From: Bicyclus anynana
Taxonomy: Eukaryota; Arthropoda; Insecta; Lepidoptera; Nymphalidae
Reading direction: 5' to 3'
Length of the DNA stretch: 64,000 nucleotides
NCBI RefSeq assembly: GCF_947172395.1
Contig: NC_069095.1
Location: 3,782,001-3,846,000 of the forward strand
Shown here: positions 44,865 through 57,805 of the stretch, piece by piece
Layout: each line of letters starts with the position of its first letter
Numbering within the stretch: the first letter of the stretch is position 1
Position numbers and translations under genes: made by a program
Notes under the pieces: model-generated
Databases searched by the model: none
Told to the model about the DNA's origin: nothing
Seen by the model: the letters and a program-made list of their open reading frames with translations, nothing else

Positions 44865-45160
44865 ATTCGTGATAGCTCAGTGAATATGACGTTTACCTCT
44901 GATTCCGGAGGGCGTAGGTTCGAATCTGGTCCGGGGCATGCAACTCCAACTTTTCAGTTATGTACATTTTAAGAAATTAAATATCACGTGTCTCAAACGG
45001 TGAAGGAAAAGCATCGTAAGGAAACCTGCATACCTGAGAATTTTCTTAATTCTCTACGTGTGTGATGTCTGCCAACCCGCATTGGGTGGTGGACTATTGG
45101 CCTAACCCCTCTCATTCTTAAAGGAAACTCGTGCTTAGCAGTGAGGCGAATATGGGTTTA
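44865..45160 (+). mobile_element. SINE family 2, near full length
   Basis: TTCGTGATAGCTCAGTGAAT (A-box region) and GGTTCGAATCTGGTCCGGGG (B box), then AAATATCACGTGTCTCAAAC, TAACCCCTCTCATTCT and GGCGAATATGGGTT. No clear target duplication. A SINE family 1 fragment lies 70 bp to the right. Confidence 0.92.
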
Positions 45161-45228
45161 TATAATAATAATTTATAATAATTCGTTACTTTTTTTTCAC
45201 AACTGAGGAAACAAGCGATTACCACATC

Positions 45229-45320
45229 GATAGGGGTGTGGATTTTCATCCTCCTCCTAACAAATTAGCCCGCTTCCATCTTAGAATTCATCATCACTTA
45301 CCATCAGGTGAGATTGCAGA
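45229..45320 (+). mobile_element. SINE family 1, 3' fragment
   Basis: GGGGTGTGGATTTTCATCC, CTCCTCCTAACAAATTAGCC and CTTACCATCAGGTGAGATTG. The head, the body's first half and the tail are missing. Confidence 0.85.
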
Positions 45321-48300
45321 CTGAGGTTGATAATGCTTAACGATCACTATGTTAAATTAATGATAATAAAATTAACATAGCAATTTCAGGACATGTGTAG
45401 ACCAATACTAATTCATCAAAAAGAAGAAATACTCAATATTCCATCACCCAACAAATACTTAAATCCATTGTCCGATCCGCAAAAGCTAATCACCGGATGA
45501 AGGAAGCAGATTGAGGCAACAAGAACAAAGAATAGAGACAGTCAAATAAAATAACCGCACAATACTTTAATACCAGCTCATCAAAACAAAAAGAGGTGAA
45601 TCAGTAACGCCGTGTTTCGGTAACACAAGTTTTGCATCGGCCATAGTCCTAACAAAACAATGTCGGCACACAGCGAGCTTTGTCGGCATCACTATTAGAA
45701 CGAATTGCCGTACGTGCCCAGGGATGATTCTCTTTGGCTCCTCTTTATTACCTTTAGTTTCGCACATTCTTTTATAGCTTTCACACAATACGACTACCGG
45801 TGGAATGCCAAATTTTTGCTGCAATAGCATAAACAAACCATAGCCGTTGGAATGCTTTTGGCGTGACGTAAACTTGTACCACAGCGGATATGTTGTACTT
45901 GTGCCAATGCAGGTTCAAAATTTGGGTAGTTCACCTAGATTTTCAACTTATAAAATATATAATCATATTAATAATGTAACTACATCTATGCCCAATAAAC
46001 TATTGTCGTGCTCACTAATATCACAAGCTTTTTGCTTACCTGTAGTTATAAATCAAATATCACGAATCATATCATATTATTAAAAAAATATATATATTAT
46101 ATAAAATATTTTCATAGTGGCGGAAAATTTAAGTATAACTGTCATATACTCCTATCGCAGTGAAGTACTCGTATGTCATTTGCATATAACACGACTCATT
46201 AGGCCTAATCATAATTACAACACGAAGGGAATGTTACAATTTAAATATTCAAAAACAAAATCTTATCTTTGCTTTCTTGTTTATGTCATAATCGTTATCT
46301 GTGAAAAAATTCCGAGGGTAGATAATAGAATGATGTGGAATTAAGCACAATAACATAATTTTCTACTGAATATGTAGATGAAAATAGTCGTATTTGAAAC
46401 CTTATGCTAGACACTCACCATCAAGTTCACGTGAAAGAAGCGCTAACGGCAGGCAGGTGGATTTATTGGATTGTAAGTGGCTAGCATTAAAAAACATTTT
46501 TTTTTGTGCTGGTATGCTGGTTAGGTACACTAGTTAACTTGAAGAATTAAAATTTGACTTGGATAACACATTTCAATTTCGTAAATACTCCCAAATACTA
46601 TAAATTACACTTGATAATTAATATCGTCAACATAAATTTGTTTCTTAATAATAATAAAAATTCAGATCAGATTCAGATTCAGAAAAGCTTTTTTTACAAT
46701 TTTGTACTTAACACATCTATTGCTTTTTTTTTTTATTTACAATTATTTTGGGATTACTTTTAATATTTTTATTTATAACAATAAATTCATGTTTATGGAT
46801 AAAAATAGGCTCAACCTTATATCAAATTGCATAAAGTTGTAAAAAATAATATCCACAGGATGGTTTAAAGGGAATTTATGTATTGTAACAATTTTTCATT
46901 TCATTATTTTTAATGGCCATATTTCTAAAATGAACTAAAAAAAGGAACTACAAATATTTGCAAAGACTTCGCTGACTTAACCAAAATCACCAAATAAGAA
47001 ATTATAAAAATTTATGAAGCCTGTTTAATTTAAATACTTTCTTTATAATTCAACCCATCAATGAAAGGGATAATAAAACGGTTCGCTTCAACTTAACCGG
47101 TATTACCGAAAATGGACGCGATCAGATTCTAAAATAGCGTGAAATAAAACCGGTCACGTTTGAAATCCCGTAGAATGTTTCCCAAAGTTTGGAAACGATT
47201 CACCTGTTATTAAAGCATCACACGCTTTTGTTCTCATACAATGGACTCCAAATTGCAACTCGAATTTCTCACATTGGGGCCAATGGTCATATACCTACCG
47301 GCCAGGTAAAACTTTTTGGGAACTACACATAGGCTTATTTTTTAGAGACAAGCGCATGATGATTGTTATTTATAGCAATGGCGTGCAGGTCTTTGACCAC
47401 GGTATCTAGTAGCGCTGACTCCAACCGATTCGAAGTCGAATAACTTTCGGTAAGCATTTGTATCCAGTTAGCATAGAGATCAGTGTCTTCACCCCTGTAC
47501 TGCGAAGGAGTTCAACAGTTTGCTTGTAAATATTGATAATGACGTCACAAAATTTACGCGTCGTTGCTTTTAAAGTCATAGTGAAGTGCCTACGGCCTTT
47601 CCGTATGTACAGATTAAATTATGTTTTCACCAAACATTGGGAAAATTTTAATAATTCAATTAATCCTTTTTGAAAACGTACAAAATATTAAAATGAAACT
47701 GTGTGAGTTAAAATGAGATAAACGTATGTAGAGTAATATCAAAAAGTAAAATTTATGATGAAATAATTTGATACTTTGGCATGTAGGTTGCAAATGTGTT
47801 AAAATTAACAGCCAATAAAAGCAAACATATCTGATCGTAAAATTGTATTACAATAGTATTTAATGGCAGTAGTCAACTCTCAGCTTCACAATAAAACCGC
47901 ACGATACGTGACATTTCGCCAAAGCTGTATTTTCTATAGTTCGATATAAAATTAATGCGACACAATTCTACGACAGTAATTCGATTCAATTTGTAGCTTG
48001 CATAATTATTAAAGAACTAGATTTTGCTTCTATACAAATTGAATAAATAATATATTGTTTCTAGTGATGTAATATTTTATTTCAAGATATTTAAACCGTT
48101 GTAAAGAGGCTTTACTTAGAAGATACAGACGATTATTTTCGGAAATCTGATTTGCAGCACTAACCTGTGCTAGCACCATTAAAAACCTGCCCAATAAAAT
48201 AGCCCAATGATGGTTACAGGCATCCTTTTTCAAAGGACTGAGAGTCAGACATAGTCTCCCACGCTCTTGCAAGGCGATTTACATATTGGAATGTCTATTT

Positions 48301-48429
48301 ACTACAGATATACCTGCAAGTAATTACTAATTCTCTTGATATGAAATAGGCTTTTGTTGTACTGTATTTGAATAAAACATGCACCTATTTATCGTCAATG
48401 TGTCTACGTATCTCTCGTAGATTTATTAT
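45321..48429. other. Unique AT-rich DNA, nothing recognised
   Basis: An antisense 89-codon ORF (45567-45836) and a 78-codon ORF (45847-46083) lack domains. 46500-47040 is very AT-rich. 47090-47290 is GC-richer. Confidence 0.4.
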
Positions 48430-48880
48430 ATTTGTATCAGAGTGCACGAGCTCGGCGGAATTCAATATGGGATAGAGGAAATCATATAAACTAAGCAGAA
48501 CGACGAACGTATCCAACTGTCGTCAAACAACGACCGCCCGGCCGGAGTGGAGTCGTCACTATGCATCAGATAAAACATAGCAGTACTTAAATCGATAACA
48601 TCCATCATAAAAGAAGTGACGTTTGCACCAACAAAAACCATTTATGGCCCGTTACATTGAACCTGTACGTACCATTAGCCGGCAAAAACGTATGTGTGAC
48701 GCGAGGCAACGTCCCGGAAAAAATGAAGCAAGCATCTCCTGGATTGTTCTATGTTCTGCTTTTATAAATTATACATTTTATGTGCACAACAATCGCTGAT
48801 CTGTAATTATAATAAGGCCCGCGGAGTCACGTTCGATGGACAGCGCTACGTTTACTTGAGGAATATACAGTAGGGTTCGT
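48430..48880. other. GC-richer unique island
   Basis: Blocks such as CGACCGCCCGGCCGGAGTGG, TTTATGGCCCGTTAC and GTGTGACGCGAGGCAACG stand out from AT-rich flanks. Not repeated in the window, stops in all frames. Candidate conserved non-coding DNA. Confidence 0.35.
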
Positions 48881-51037
48881 GATAAGGACCTCTACACACC
48901 TACGAACTTTTAAAGAATAGCTTTTATCTACTCAAATCAATATTTGGAAGGTTAAGTTCATGAAAGATGTTTTCTTAAATGAGCATTTCACTTCTTCATC
49001 AATCGAATAACAATTCACACACTAGCATTTTAATATTAAATGGGACTTGGTAACAAAAAGGCAACGCTTTTTGTCAGTAAGATAAAATCATCTGTAGCTT
49101 CCTGCTAGAATAAATTGTGCAAACTTAAAAATGATAAATTAAAATCCATCTTCAATCCTAAGAAATGGGTTTAGTAATTTACAGTTTAGTATTCAATTTG
49201 CATATTTATGTTTCTAAACGACACGTCGCCCACACGTTTCGATCCTAATTATCCGAATAAAATATAAAAGGATAACAAAAAAAAAATAATAATTTGCAAT
49301 CATAACAGCGGGTATTAAAAGCTAAACACATTTAAGAATCACTTATTGCCATAAAAGGTAATAAAACAGAAATTACAATGATCTTTAAAGTCAAAGGCCA
49401 AGATTCGATTTAACTCGATGAGCTTTCACGATAGCCCTTATGTGCGCTACCAACCTTAATATAGAATAAGCCGACAGTAAATAAATAACATTTTGTTCTT
49501 AGAAGAGCTAGTGCTTCAGCATTTATTAGATCCTAAAATAGTGAGATTTTCGAGAATTGGAAAGATCCAATATTAATAAAATTAAACTTAAAATAAAAGC
49601 TTTAATTATTCGGATATGTTATACCTATATGGCTTAATCTAAAACGAGAAAAATAAAGGTAGATATGTAGAGACTACTCCGTTTATTTTCCGTGTATGGG
49701 ATGTCTAATTTTTATTATAATGACTACTAACTTGTAAATAATATAAAAAAACTTAAAAAAAAAAATTCTTATTTTAAAATATCTTAATCCTTAAATGTCA
49801 TTCATGAAATTTGAAAGTAAATAACGCAAGTCAATCCCACAAATTTCCTCTCAGCTTCAGAGACATAATACAAAGTAACAGTCAATTCGAGCATACGAAC
49901 AATGTAGTTACCTACTCGTATATTAAAAAAAAAACAATCATCCAAATCAGCACTGCATGATATGACATAGAGCAATAATGGAAGTTGATTTCAAAGTATA
50001 TTTAGCAACGCTTACGAAATAGTAATCAACAGAAATAACTATCTCGACTTTTTTTGTGCCCAACTTTCGAAGGTAATTTGACGGTCGTTCCAATTTCATA
50101 GCACGGGTTTTCGTTATTTAAAAAAAGGCTTATTTGCTAACATGACCTAACCCAACGGTTGTTATTATGTTATGTTAGTATGCGCCGGCGAACAAAAACC
50201 GCGTCGAATCAGACGGAATACCGACGCGACCGCCGCGCTCTATCGGGACGTTAATGATCTCAAAACAATAACCATGTTTATATTATACTTGTAATATCTG
50301 ACCCTACTCAATAAACGATCGTAAAACGGTGGAATTGTGGTGTAAATAAAAACTTTCATATATTTGACCAAATGAAAATAAAAAAAAACTTTTATTCTGG
50401 GAAAACAACCTTCGCGTCCGTACGTAGACAACTGACTAGAGAATTAGCATAATCGGATTTCTTGTTTTAAAGTTATAAAATAAGTTTTACCAATACTGTG
50501 CAGCTATTTTAGCTATTTCCACACAATATTATTTTAAAAAATCACGTGTTTTTCAGGTTGACTTAAATAAACTTAATCAACCGTATCACTGTCATACACA
50601 CACTCACTTATTCAATCTATTCTCAGAACTTTCAATTTAAAATGTGATCAAAAGCCATGAAAGCTATTTAACTTTAAATGTCATCTATATCATAACTAAT
50701 AACATGCTAAAGTACAACTTAAGCGTACAGATAATGGCGACACATTTTCAATTAAAACTTCAATTCAGTTTCCACTAATCAAAACTTTGATTACGTATCA
50801 TTAGCGGCATAAAATCAATTTAAGTTTTTATATTGCGTGTTGAGGTTTATGTCAGATATAAATAATCCATTAACGCCGGTGCGCCCGATGATCGCCGTCT
50901 TAAAAGCTCAAAACTCACTATTACGCCACGAACACGTAACGGAAACGCTTCGGCTACGCCTTGCTTACCGCCCGCGGTCACCTCACCGTTCGTTCGGTCT
51001 GGATAATCAAGAGCTAGTGGACATTTTTGGGTAGATA
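48881..51037. other. Unique DNA with small GC-rich islands
   Basis: Islands at about 50180-50260 (GCGCCGGCGAACAAAAACCG) and 50850-51020. The latter has ORFs of 65-66 codons on both strands with no domain and stops just short of the MITE at 51038. The rest is AT-rich. Confidence 0.35.
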
Positions 51038-51226
51038 TTTGAGGCAAGTAGAAAACTTGTCCTGTACCTCCTCTATGCTACCCTAACACAGAAATAAATA
51101 TTGAAAATATCTCAACTGGCTTTACTATTACTATTTTAAATTCCTACTACTCCCCAGCCATGTCTCCAGTTCTGTCATTAGGGTAGCATAGGAGAGCTAC
51201 AGTACAAGTTTGCGACTTGCTTCAAA
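51038..51226. mobile_element. 189-bp MITE with about 48-bp inverted ends
   Basis: TTTGAGGCAAGTAGAAAACT through CTCTATGCTACCCTAA is inverted at the right end (TTAGGGTAGCATAGGAGA to GCGACTTGCTTCAAA) with several mismatches. The core is AT-rich. One copy in the window. Confidence 0.85.
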
Positions 51227-52094
51227 AGTTTACCAAAACATATTTACTATCTCCCGGGCAATCGAAGTGACATAGGCGCATTGTTGGTGAAAGGACGGCA
51301 AGGACTAAAGGATAAGCGAGGAGTAGCCGAGGCGTATTTGTTACGTGTCTGAAGCGCAATAATATGTTTTGAGCTTTAACCACAAGCGCCATGCGTCGAT
51401 TGGAAACTCTTTTTATTTGTGTTCATAATCACAATTTCACGCGTACTTGTTGAGAGAACAAACACGTTAAACTGTTAGTCACGGCGGCCGTTTTTGTATA
51501 CACAGCGCGTTCACACGTGCATTTAAAAACGCGCACGAAAACCGAGAAATTTGTACGCGTTTGTAATTAAAACGTTTTTGGAAAACTGTCTTCATGACGC
51601 CAAAGGGCTATACATATTACTTATGAAACGTTTACTCGCAACTAACTAACTAACCATCTACTAGGAGAGTAGATTAATGTGTATTCATTTTAACTTAACA
51701 AGTAAAAGTTATTTATTCGTTGATATCAAGAAGAGTTTCAGCTTATGTGGTTTCAATGACTTACATGAAAACTTGCACACAAAATAATAAAAACAAATAT
51801 TAGTGTTATGGTGCAAAAGAGGCATTAAAAACTTACAAATATAGATTAACATTTACACCACAACTTTCTTTAAAGTAAATTAAACTTTAAATAGTAGTGA
51901 TTAGGTCCAGTTCACTTTGAACAAAATTAAAGTTTTATAAATATGCATGTTAGACGAAAACTTCTGCTTAGTGTATTGCTGACAATACGTACAAAGCAAA
52001 AATTTTGGCGAAAACAACAAGTTCATACATTTTTCACCTGTATCCAAAACTGACTACAGCAGTGTTCTCACCACCATCCTCCATACTTTTTTTT
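51227..52094. other. Unique DNA, GC-richer to about 51560
   Basis: 51250-51560 is unique and GC-richer, and the rest AT-rich. No frame or repeat. Confidence 0.35.
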
Positions 52095-52273
52095 TCGTGT
52101 TGAGTAAGTGCCAATGGCTCCATGTGGGACCACTACGGCGACACCGGGGGTTTGGGCGAACGCAGAAGCATTGCCTGATGATACCCGAAGGCTGAAATAA
52201 AGATAGAGGACGGAACGACTCTCTAAGGGCGTCTCCTATGAGACTCGGACCTCGGCTTAGAGGGCCATGCGCC
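52095..52273 (+). mobile_element. Unclassified repeat family D, copy 2 (short)
   Basis: GTGTTGAGTAAGTGCCAATG, GGGGGTTTGGGCGAACGCAG, GACTCTCTAAGGGCGTCTCC and GGACCTCGGCTTAGAGGGCC. It ends where copies 1 and 3 continue, 28 bases before an RTE tail. Confidence 0.8.
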
Positions 52274-52300
52274 CTCCATACTAAATAGGCGTAAAGTTCA

Positions 52301-52740
52301 TCATCATCATCATCATCATATCAGCCGATGGACGCTGGACTGCAGGACATAGGCCTTTTGTAGAGACTTCCAAACATCACGATACTGAGCCACCTGCATC
52401 CAGCGAATCCCTGTGACTCGCTTGATGTCGTCAGTCCACCTGGTGGTGGGTCGGCCAACACTGGGCTTACTAGTGCGGGGTCGCCATTCCAGCACTTTGG
52501 GACCCCAACGTCCATCGGCTCTTCCAACTATGTGCCCCGCCCATTGCCACTTCAGCTTTGCAACTCGTTATTCGAGCTATGTCGGTGACCTTCTTCTGCG
52601 GATCTCCTCATTTCTGATTCGATCACGCAGAGATACTCCTAACATAGCTCGTTCCATCGCCCGCTTGGTGACTCTGAGCCTTCTTATGAGGCCTATAGTT
52701 AGCGACCAAGTCTCGGAACCAAGTTGGGTCATGAAAAACA
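52301..52740 (-). pseudogene. 5'-truncated RTE-type LINE, C-terminal part, frameshifted
   Basis: (ATC)n at 52301-52319 is the minus-strand tail. Reading leftwards from about 52735 the protein shows QLGSETWSLTIGLIRRLRV, AMERAMLGVSLRDRIRNEE, then frame breaks near 52580-52560, then RWGPKVLEWRPRTSK, GRPTTRWTDDIKR and VAQYRDVWKSLQKAYVLQ. It is nearly the same sequence as 28376-28684 but longer at the 5' side. Such proteins carry an endonuclease and a reverse transcriptase; only the end is left here. The 110-codon plus-strand ORF at 52413-52745 is its antisense shadow. Confidence 0.92.
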
Positions 52741-53279
52741 ACTGAAATTATAATATCCCCATGGCAACGGGAGCGTAGCGTTATCTGGTATGCGCGCACG
52801 ACCACGACCACGCAGCGCTGAGCAAACGCCCCGTGAACCATAAACCCGAGCCACGGTAACTCTAAAGGACGCCTATAAATTCTACATTTTACGATCGAGA
52901 ACATAATATATTTAATTCTATGAGCGAACGTTGTTTCCTTTTGATCGTATAAACAACATTTTTATTAATAAAAACTTTTGAAAAAGTCTTTATCGATATA
53001 ATTTATTAAATATTAAATTTGAAGCGCTAATGAATGGCAATAAAACGCGGTGTTGCTGTAAATAAAATTCGACGTCAATATTATACATGAATTATTGCGC
53101 CATAATGTGGTTAATTAAAGGAAAAATATACCTTTTACTTTAGATTCTAAAATAAAGTCAAATAATTTACGCTCATTCGATTATCAATTATTTGGTCATT
53201 GAAAAGTCTGCGGGCTTAATAGCCTTTGGAAATATCAGATCTTTTGTCTCCCACAAATCAAGATGTTTAAAACAAGACT
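52741..53279. other. Unique DNA, nothing recognised
   Basis: GC-richer to 52870 (GCGTAGCGTTATCTGG, CACGACCACGACCACGC), then AT-rich. Confidence 0.35.
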
Positions 53280-53655
53280 GAATATCAATTTATCACAATC
53301 AACCCATATTTGGCTCGTTATTGAGCACGAGTCTCCTCACAGAATGAGAGGGGTTAGGCCTTAGCCTTTAGTCCACCACGCTAGCCCAATGTGTATGCGC
53401 CCTACACGTGTACTTCACTCATGTAGAGAATTAAGAAAGATCTCAGGTATGCAGAATTTCTATGGGTAGGTATGTGTTTCCTTCACAGTTTGAGACAAGT
53501 GATATTTAATTTCTTAAAATGCACATACCTAACTGAAAAGTTGGAGGTGCATGCCCTGGGCCGGATTCGAACCTACGCCCCCCGAATCGAAGACAAAGGT
53601 CATATCCACTAGGCTATCACGTCTCTTCTCGTCTCGTCTCGAATATCTTAATTTA
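53280..53655 (-). mobile_element. SINE family 2 with CGTCT repeats and diverged target duplication
   Basis: Body 53297-53626: AATCAACCCATATTTGGCTC at the tail side, GGCCGGATTCGAACCTACG (B box) and CACTAGGCTATCAC (A box) at the head. Beyond the head lies CTTCTCGTCTCGTCTC, a short CGTCT-type repeat. GAATATCAATTTA (53280) and GAATATCTTAATTTA (53641) may be a diverged target duplication. Confidence 0.85.
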
Positions 53656-53934
53656 AGAAAAAAAATCGATCTCTTAAGAATTTTGCAAACACGAATATTG
53701 TCAGTGTAATTGCAAAACAACCTAAGGGTACATTTTCGCTTGCCTTCAAGTGATATTATGACCAAAAAAGAAAAAAGAAGAAGAAAAGCCGGTTCTCAAT
53801 AAAACGTGGAGAAATTCAAAAGTGCACTATATTAAAATGTCATACATCAATCCCCAGCAGGTCAACGCACGCGGCAATCATTATAAACTAGCGAACGCCC
53901 GCAAATTTGTCCGCATGACACTATACCCGTGTTC

Positions 53935-54185
53935 AGTTTTTTACAAATCCCGCGGGACGCATGAAATTTTCCGGGATAATAAGCAGCCTATATATTGCTC
54001 AATAATCTCCTCTATCTTCCAATGAAAGTCCCAGCAAAATAGGTTCAGACGTTCCAGAGATATTAGCCCGGACAAACAGACAGGCCAAAATTTAAAAAAA
54101 AAACGTTAGTGTTTTAGTATCATGTCCATAACTTGAGAAAACACAGTTATTTTTAAATCACAGACATACATTTCAATTTTATTTA
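53935..54185 (+). mobile_element. Unclassified repeat family G, copy 1
   Basis: Matches 58786-59050 in order: TATATATTGCTCAATA, CTCTATCTTCC, AAAGTCCCAGC, GGACAAACAGACAG and AACTTGAGAAAACACAGTTA. Probably a non-autonomous lepidopteran element; type not recognised. Confidence 0.7.
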
Positions 54186-54533
54186 TATTAACGTATTGAA
54201 AAAAGCCTTTTATTCTTACATGAACTCCGTACACTATCAATCCAATTAAATAGCGTAGAATTCACCGACAACCCGATTTCGCGGCGCAGCACCAACCGAT
54301 CTGACTTTTCAAGTTCTTGGTTTTATGTTTTTTTTTTTTTTATAAAGGGTCGCAGTAAAACTGTAAGCGTGAATAAATGAATCGCAAACGACATAAATCG
54401 GTCACACCGTAACCTCAATACAAAAAAATGTATAAGGAACAACATTTTATGCGTTTATTCTCTGCGAAATGTGAGCGGAAGCTTTACGATTATTATTATT
54501 TAGCAAATAGTCTTGATACTTTACATTTTTTCT
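54186..54533. other. Unique DNA, nothing recognised
   Basis: GC-richer at 54250-54310; a T-run at 54330-54341. Confidence 0.35.
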
Positions 54534-54714
54534 TCTATAATAATATTATAAATGTGGTGTTGTCGGGGGTAATTTCTGGACATACCTACTGACAGAAAAT
54601 TCTTTTACAACTAGAAAGCCTGGTAGTTTTTTAATTGTCATAGGCTATATTTTATCCCCTTATTTTCACGGGAAAGGGAACTCTACGTAGCTGAAACCGT
54701 CGGTCGTCGGCTAG
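54534..54714 (+). mobile_element. Diverged Helitron-like element
   Basis: TTCTATAATAATATTATAAA at the start, ATAGGCTATATTTTATCCCC in the body, and CTACGTAGCTGAAACCGTCG then GTCGTCGGCTAG at the end. More diverged than the copies at 22261 and 35845. Confidence 0.7.
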
Positions 54715-55483
54715 TATTCAACACAACAATTTTAACTTACTTTTTAAAAATATATTCGTTACACAAATCTGTTACCCTCGTTAAGTAAGTACATGTATAA
54801 TCTTTATTACATTACCATCAATACGCTAAAAATTGTAATGTATCAAGTCTGATGTAGGTATACAACGGTAGATATGTATAACAATAACACATTAACAAAG
54901 CACACAAAGGCGACCTACGGAGGCATTAGGGCAGCAAGCCCACCGGTCCGATTTCACACACAATTGCTCTACCTACACACCTTCGGGCTGCATATCGGGC
55001 AGAAAGGCAAACATTTAAAAAATCATCACCAATAACACTCGATACAAAAAAAATCATGTCCGACAACAATAAATCGTATAGAGCACAATAGTAAGTCTTA
55101 CAAAGGTAAACATCGAGCGCGCCGAGTTTTGAGAATAAGCATTCGGCGGCACTATGAAAACACTTTTTGCCTCTTCGTCATGTCTGGTTACGTTGATATT
55201 TGGTGCTTGGTCGATTATAATCTAAATTTCTCAGATTTGTAACGATGATGAGGTAGAAAAGCCTTTACATATGGCTCCTGGACGACCACACATGTCGTAT
55301 TTGGTACTATACCTAAAAACGACATAATAATATCATTAATTATTATCTGTATTTTATTGTTTCAGGAAATGCAAATACGCTAAGCAAGGCAGTTTTATAC
55401 ATTTGTTACTTGTATTGTATCTTCTTTCCCAGACGATACCATAAGCCACTTAAATACTTCAACAGCAATTTCATCAATTTCTA
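54715..55483. other. Unique DNA, GC-richer at about 54900-55010
   Basis: No gene, no shared repeat. Confidence 0.35.
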
Positions 55484-55700
55484 AACCGACTTCAAAAAAA
55501 GGAGGAGGTTCTCAATTCGAGTCTATGTTTTTTTTGTGTATATGTTACTCGATTACTCGAAGACGCCTGGGCCGATTTGAATAATTATTTTTTTGTTTGA
55601 AAGGGTATACTTCCGGAATGTTCCCATTGTCATCATGTCAGGATCTGAAAATGGGATCCTGGAGAAATCGAGGAGAACTTTCCAAAATTGTAGGGACCAC
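55484..55700. mobile_element. Repeat starting AACCGACTTC, inverted relative to 835-1050
   Basis: AACCGACTTCAAAAAAAGG, GAGGAGGTTCTCAATTCG, CGAAGACGCCTGGGCCGATT, CATGTCAGGATCTG and GAGAAATCGAGGAGAACTTT are the reverse complement, in order, of the repeat at 835-1050. The tandem-repeat part found next to the first copy is absent here. Confidence 0.85.
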
Positions 55701-57595
55701 TATAAAAGTTTAATATTTGTTGTTATGTTATGGAAGCAGAAAAAAATAGGTTGATATTTAAAATGATAACCATGGCCATTGGCCATCTTTAAGAGAAAAG
55801 AGCCCAATCCAATGCATTATTAACAGAGCAAAGTTATTATATGAATTTACCCAGCTGTTTTTCAACCATAATAGCTAATTGGTAAATAACTGCTTAAACA
55901 TACAAACAACAAAGAGCAATTTACCGTTTGCAAGTGGGAAAATATTTCTTTCTGAATTTTCCATGTCAACTGTGCATCTATACTTGTTATTGAAATGTAA
56001 ACATCCTGTTTTAGATACAAGTAAGATATCAATAGAAAAGAAATTCTTACCATCATATCATACGGTGACCTTGCTGACAAATAAAAAATTCTATAGAGTT
56101 CATACAATGAAAGGATCATAATGTAAAATGATCCGTATTAGCTCAGGTGGCGCGATATAAAGTCAACATTTACAAAGATACATGTCAGATATCATATTTC
56201 TATGGGCATGATGCATTATGCAACTTCAAGTTTACTTAGGATGTGCAGAAATGTGTGCCGGCGTTAATTCCTTTGCAAACATTTTTTAAAGCTTCTACAT
56301 AAATTATATTTACTTACCGAAATACCAAAGATCGATTCAGTAGGTACGTGCTCGTACTCACTAAAAGATTTTTATAAAAACATAGTCGTTTTAGGATCTA
56401 GAATGAGATCGATATCGACAATGAAAAAGAAAAACACCAAAACTGCAAAAAGAAAAGTATTGTCATCTGAATTCATAGCAAAAAGGATCTAGTCACATAA
56501 TGCAAAACGTTGAATTGATAAATTTTCGTTTAATCTAGACCGTGAAATTAACATCCAAAGATCGTACCTATAACATTATTGCAAAGTTAGGTACTTATTT
56601 GAAATCCTAAAAATGTACGTGAAGGTCGCCATTGACGGTCAGTTATTCTAACAGATTAGATCTTCACAAAAGTTTTTACACCTGATCTACAAGGATACTA
56701 GGGTCTGGTACAACCCTTAGAAATTAATGTTAGTTCTAATTTAAGTTTGCAGTTACGAGTATAGTACTTCCCTCGTAGAATTAGTACCTACATGTCAAAT
56801 GTCGAGTGAGCACCTACTCATCACACTACATAGTAGATTAAGCTGTCAAAATATGATCGACAGAGAAAGCGCCTCTAGGAACAATCTAAAACTTTGGCTG
56901 TGGCAAGTCTAATATACTGCTTAGAAGGGTAATATCTTTAAGATTGTAACCTTCATAATGACTTAATAACAGATGTTTACATTGATTTTTCTTCTTCGAA
57001 GAGCTTTAGTCAATACAATATGCAGATTAAAGAGTTTATGGAAGTATACAAGACTCTCGATTTTTTTTAAATTCGAAACACACGAGTACATGGACAGGTT
57101 TTCGTGTGTCAAACAATAGTCTAGTCACATCGAAATATCTCACTCGGTGACTCTATATTGACTAACTCAAAATCTTAAGTCTCCAGTTGTTATTACGGAA
57201 TGTGTATCATAAATATTGAATAAAGATCACATTTTGTTCACTGTTTAGTCATTAACAAGATTTAAGGCGCGTAACTGTCTACTTTTATGTGCACATAATT
57301 ACGAATATAATACTCTAGAGGAATTCTAGCCCGATTTAAGTAACGGTTACACTGTGGTTTATACGCTTTAATTGCTTTTGATATATAAGTTTGATTTAAA
57401 TATCAAAAGATTTTTAGTACAATAATATTTATTAAAATAACTAAAAAAAACTCTAAATTAAATTTAACGAAACTCCAAACTGTCAGTGACGTCATTTTAC
57501 GTAAATATACATGGGTTTTATTACATTTTATACTTACCTGAATTTTTAGGATTTAATTAGGATAAAATGCCGAGTAGCCCTATTAACACTATATG
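55701..57595. other. Unique AT-rich DNA
   Basis: A 25-base solo end of the 158-bp MITE family is at 56625-56649 (GTCGCCATTGACGGTCAGTT). Overlapping ORFs of 80-85 codons at 55862-56121 on both strands are not supported. A strong-looking minus-strand donor CAGGTAAGTA at 57532-57541 has no exon-like sequence beside it. Confidence 0.4.
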
Positions 57596-57708
57596 TAAAG
57601 TCTGCCAATCCGCATTGGGTCAGCATGGTGGAGTAATTGCCAAACCCATTTGTGAGAGGACATCCGAGCTCAGCAGTGAGCCGAATACGGGTTGATTACG
57701 ACGACGAA
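57596..57708 (+). mobile_element. SINE family 2, 3' fragment
   Basis: AAGTCTGCCAATCCGCATTG, CATCCGAGCTCAGCAGTGAG and GGGTTGATTACGACGACGA (tail). Head and first half absent. Confidence 0.85.
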
Positions 57709-57729
57709 AGTTTGCCAGACCATGCTTCT

Positions 57730-57805
57730 ACCATAGTAAGTACGGTAGCAAAGTAAGGATAGGCAGTTGGACTGCGGTGGCTTTGGAAGGTAGCAGGTTA
57801 CAACC
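57730..57805 (-). mobile_element. Repeat family E, reversed fragment
   Basis: The minus strand gives AACCTGCTACCTTCCAAAGC and GCTACCGTACTTAC, matching the copies at 13504 and 62550. Confidence 0.6.

Noticed and set aside
44709..44972. 87-codon ORF
   Set aside because: Its second half is SINE family 2.
52413..52745. 110-codon plus-strand ORF, the longest in the window
   Set aside because: It is the antisense of the RTE reverse-transcriptase fragment, whose family signatures are clear on the minus strand.
57529..57541. Strong minus-strand splice donor CAGGTAAGTA
   Set aside because: The adjacent sequence is AT-rich and shows no coding frame or acceptor; single donor-like sites are expected by chance in 64 kb.
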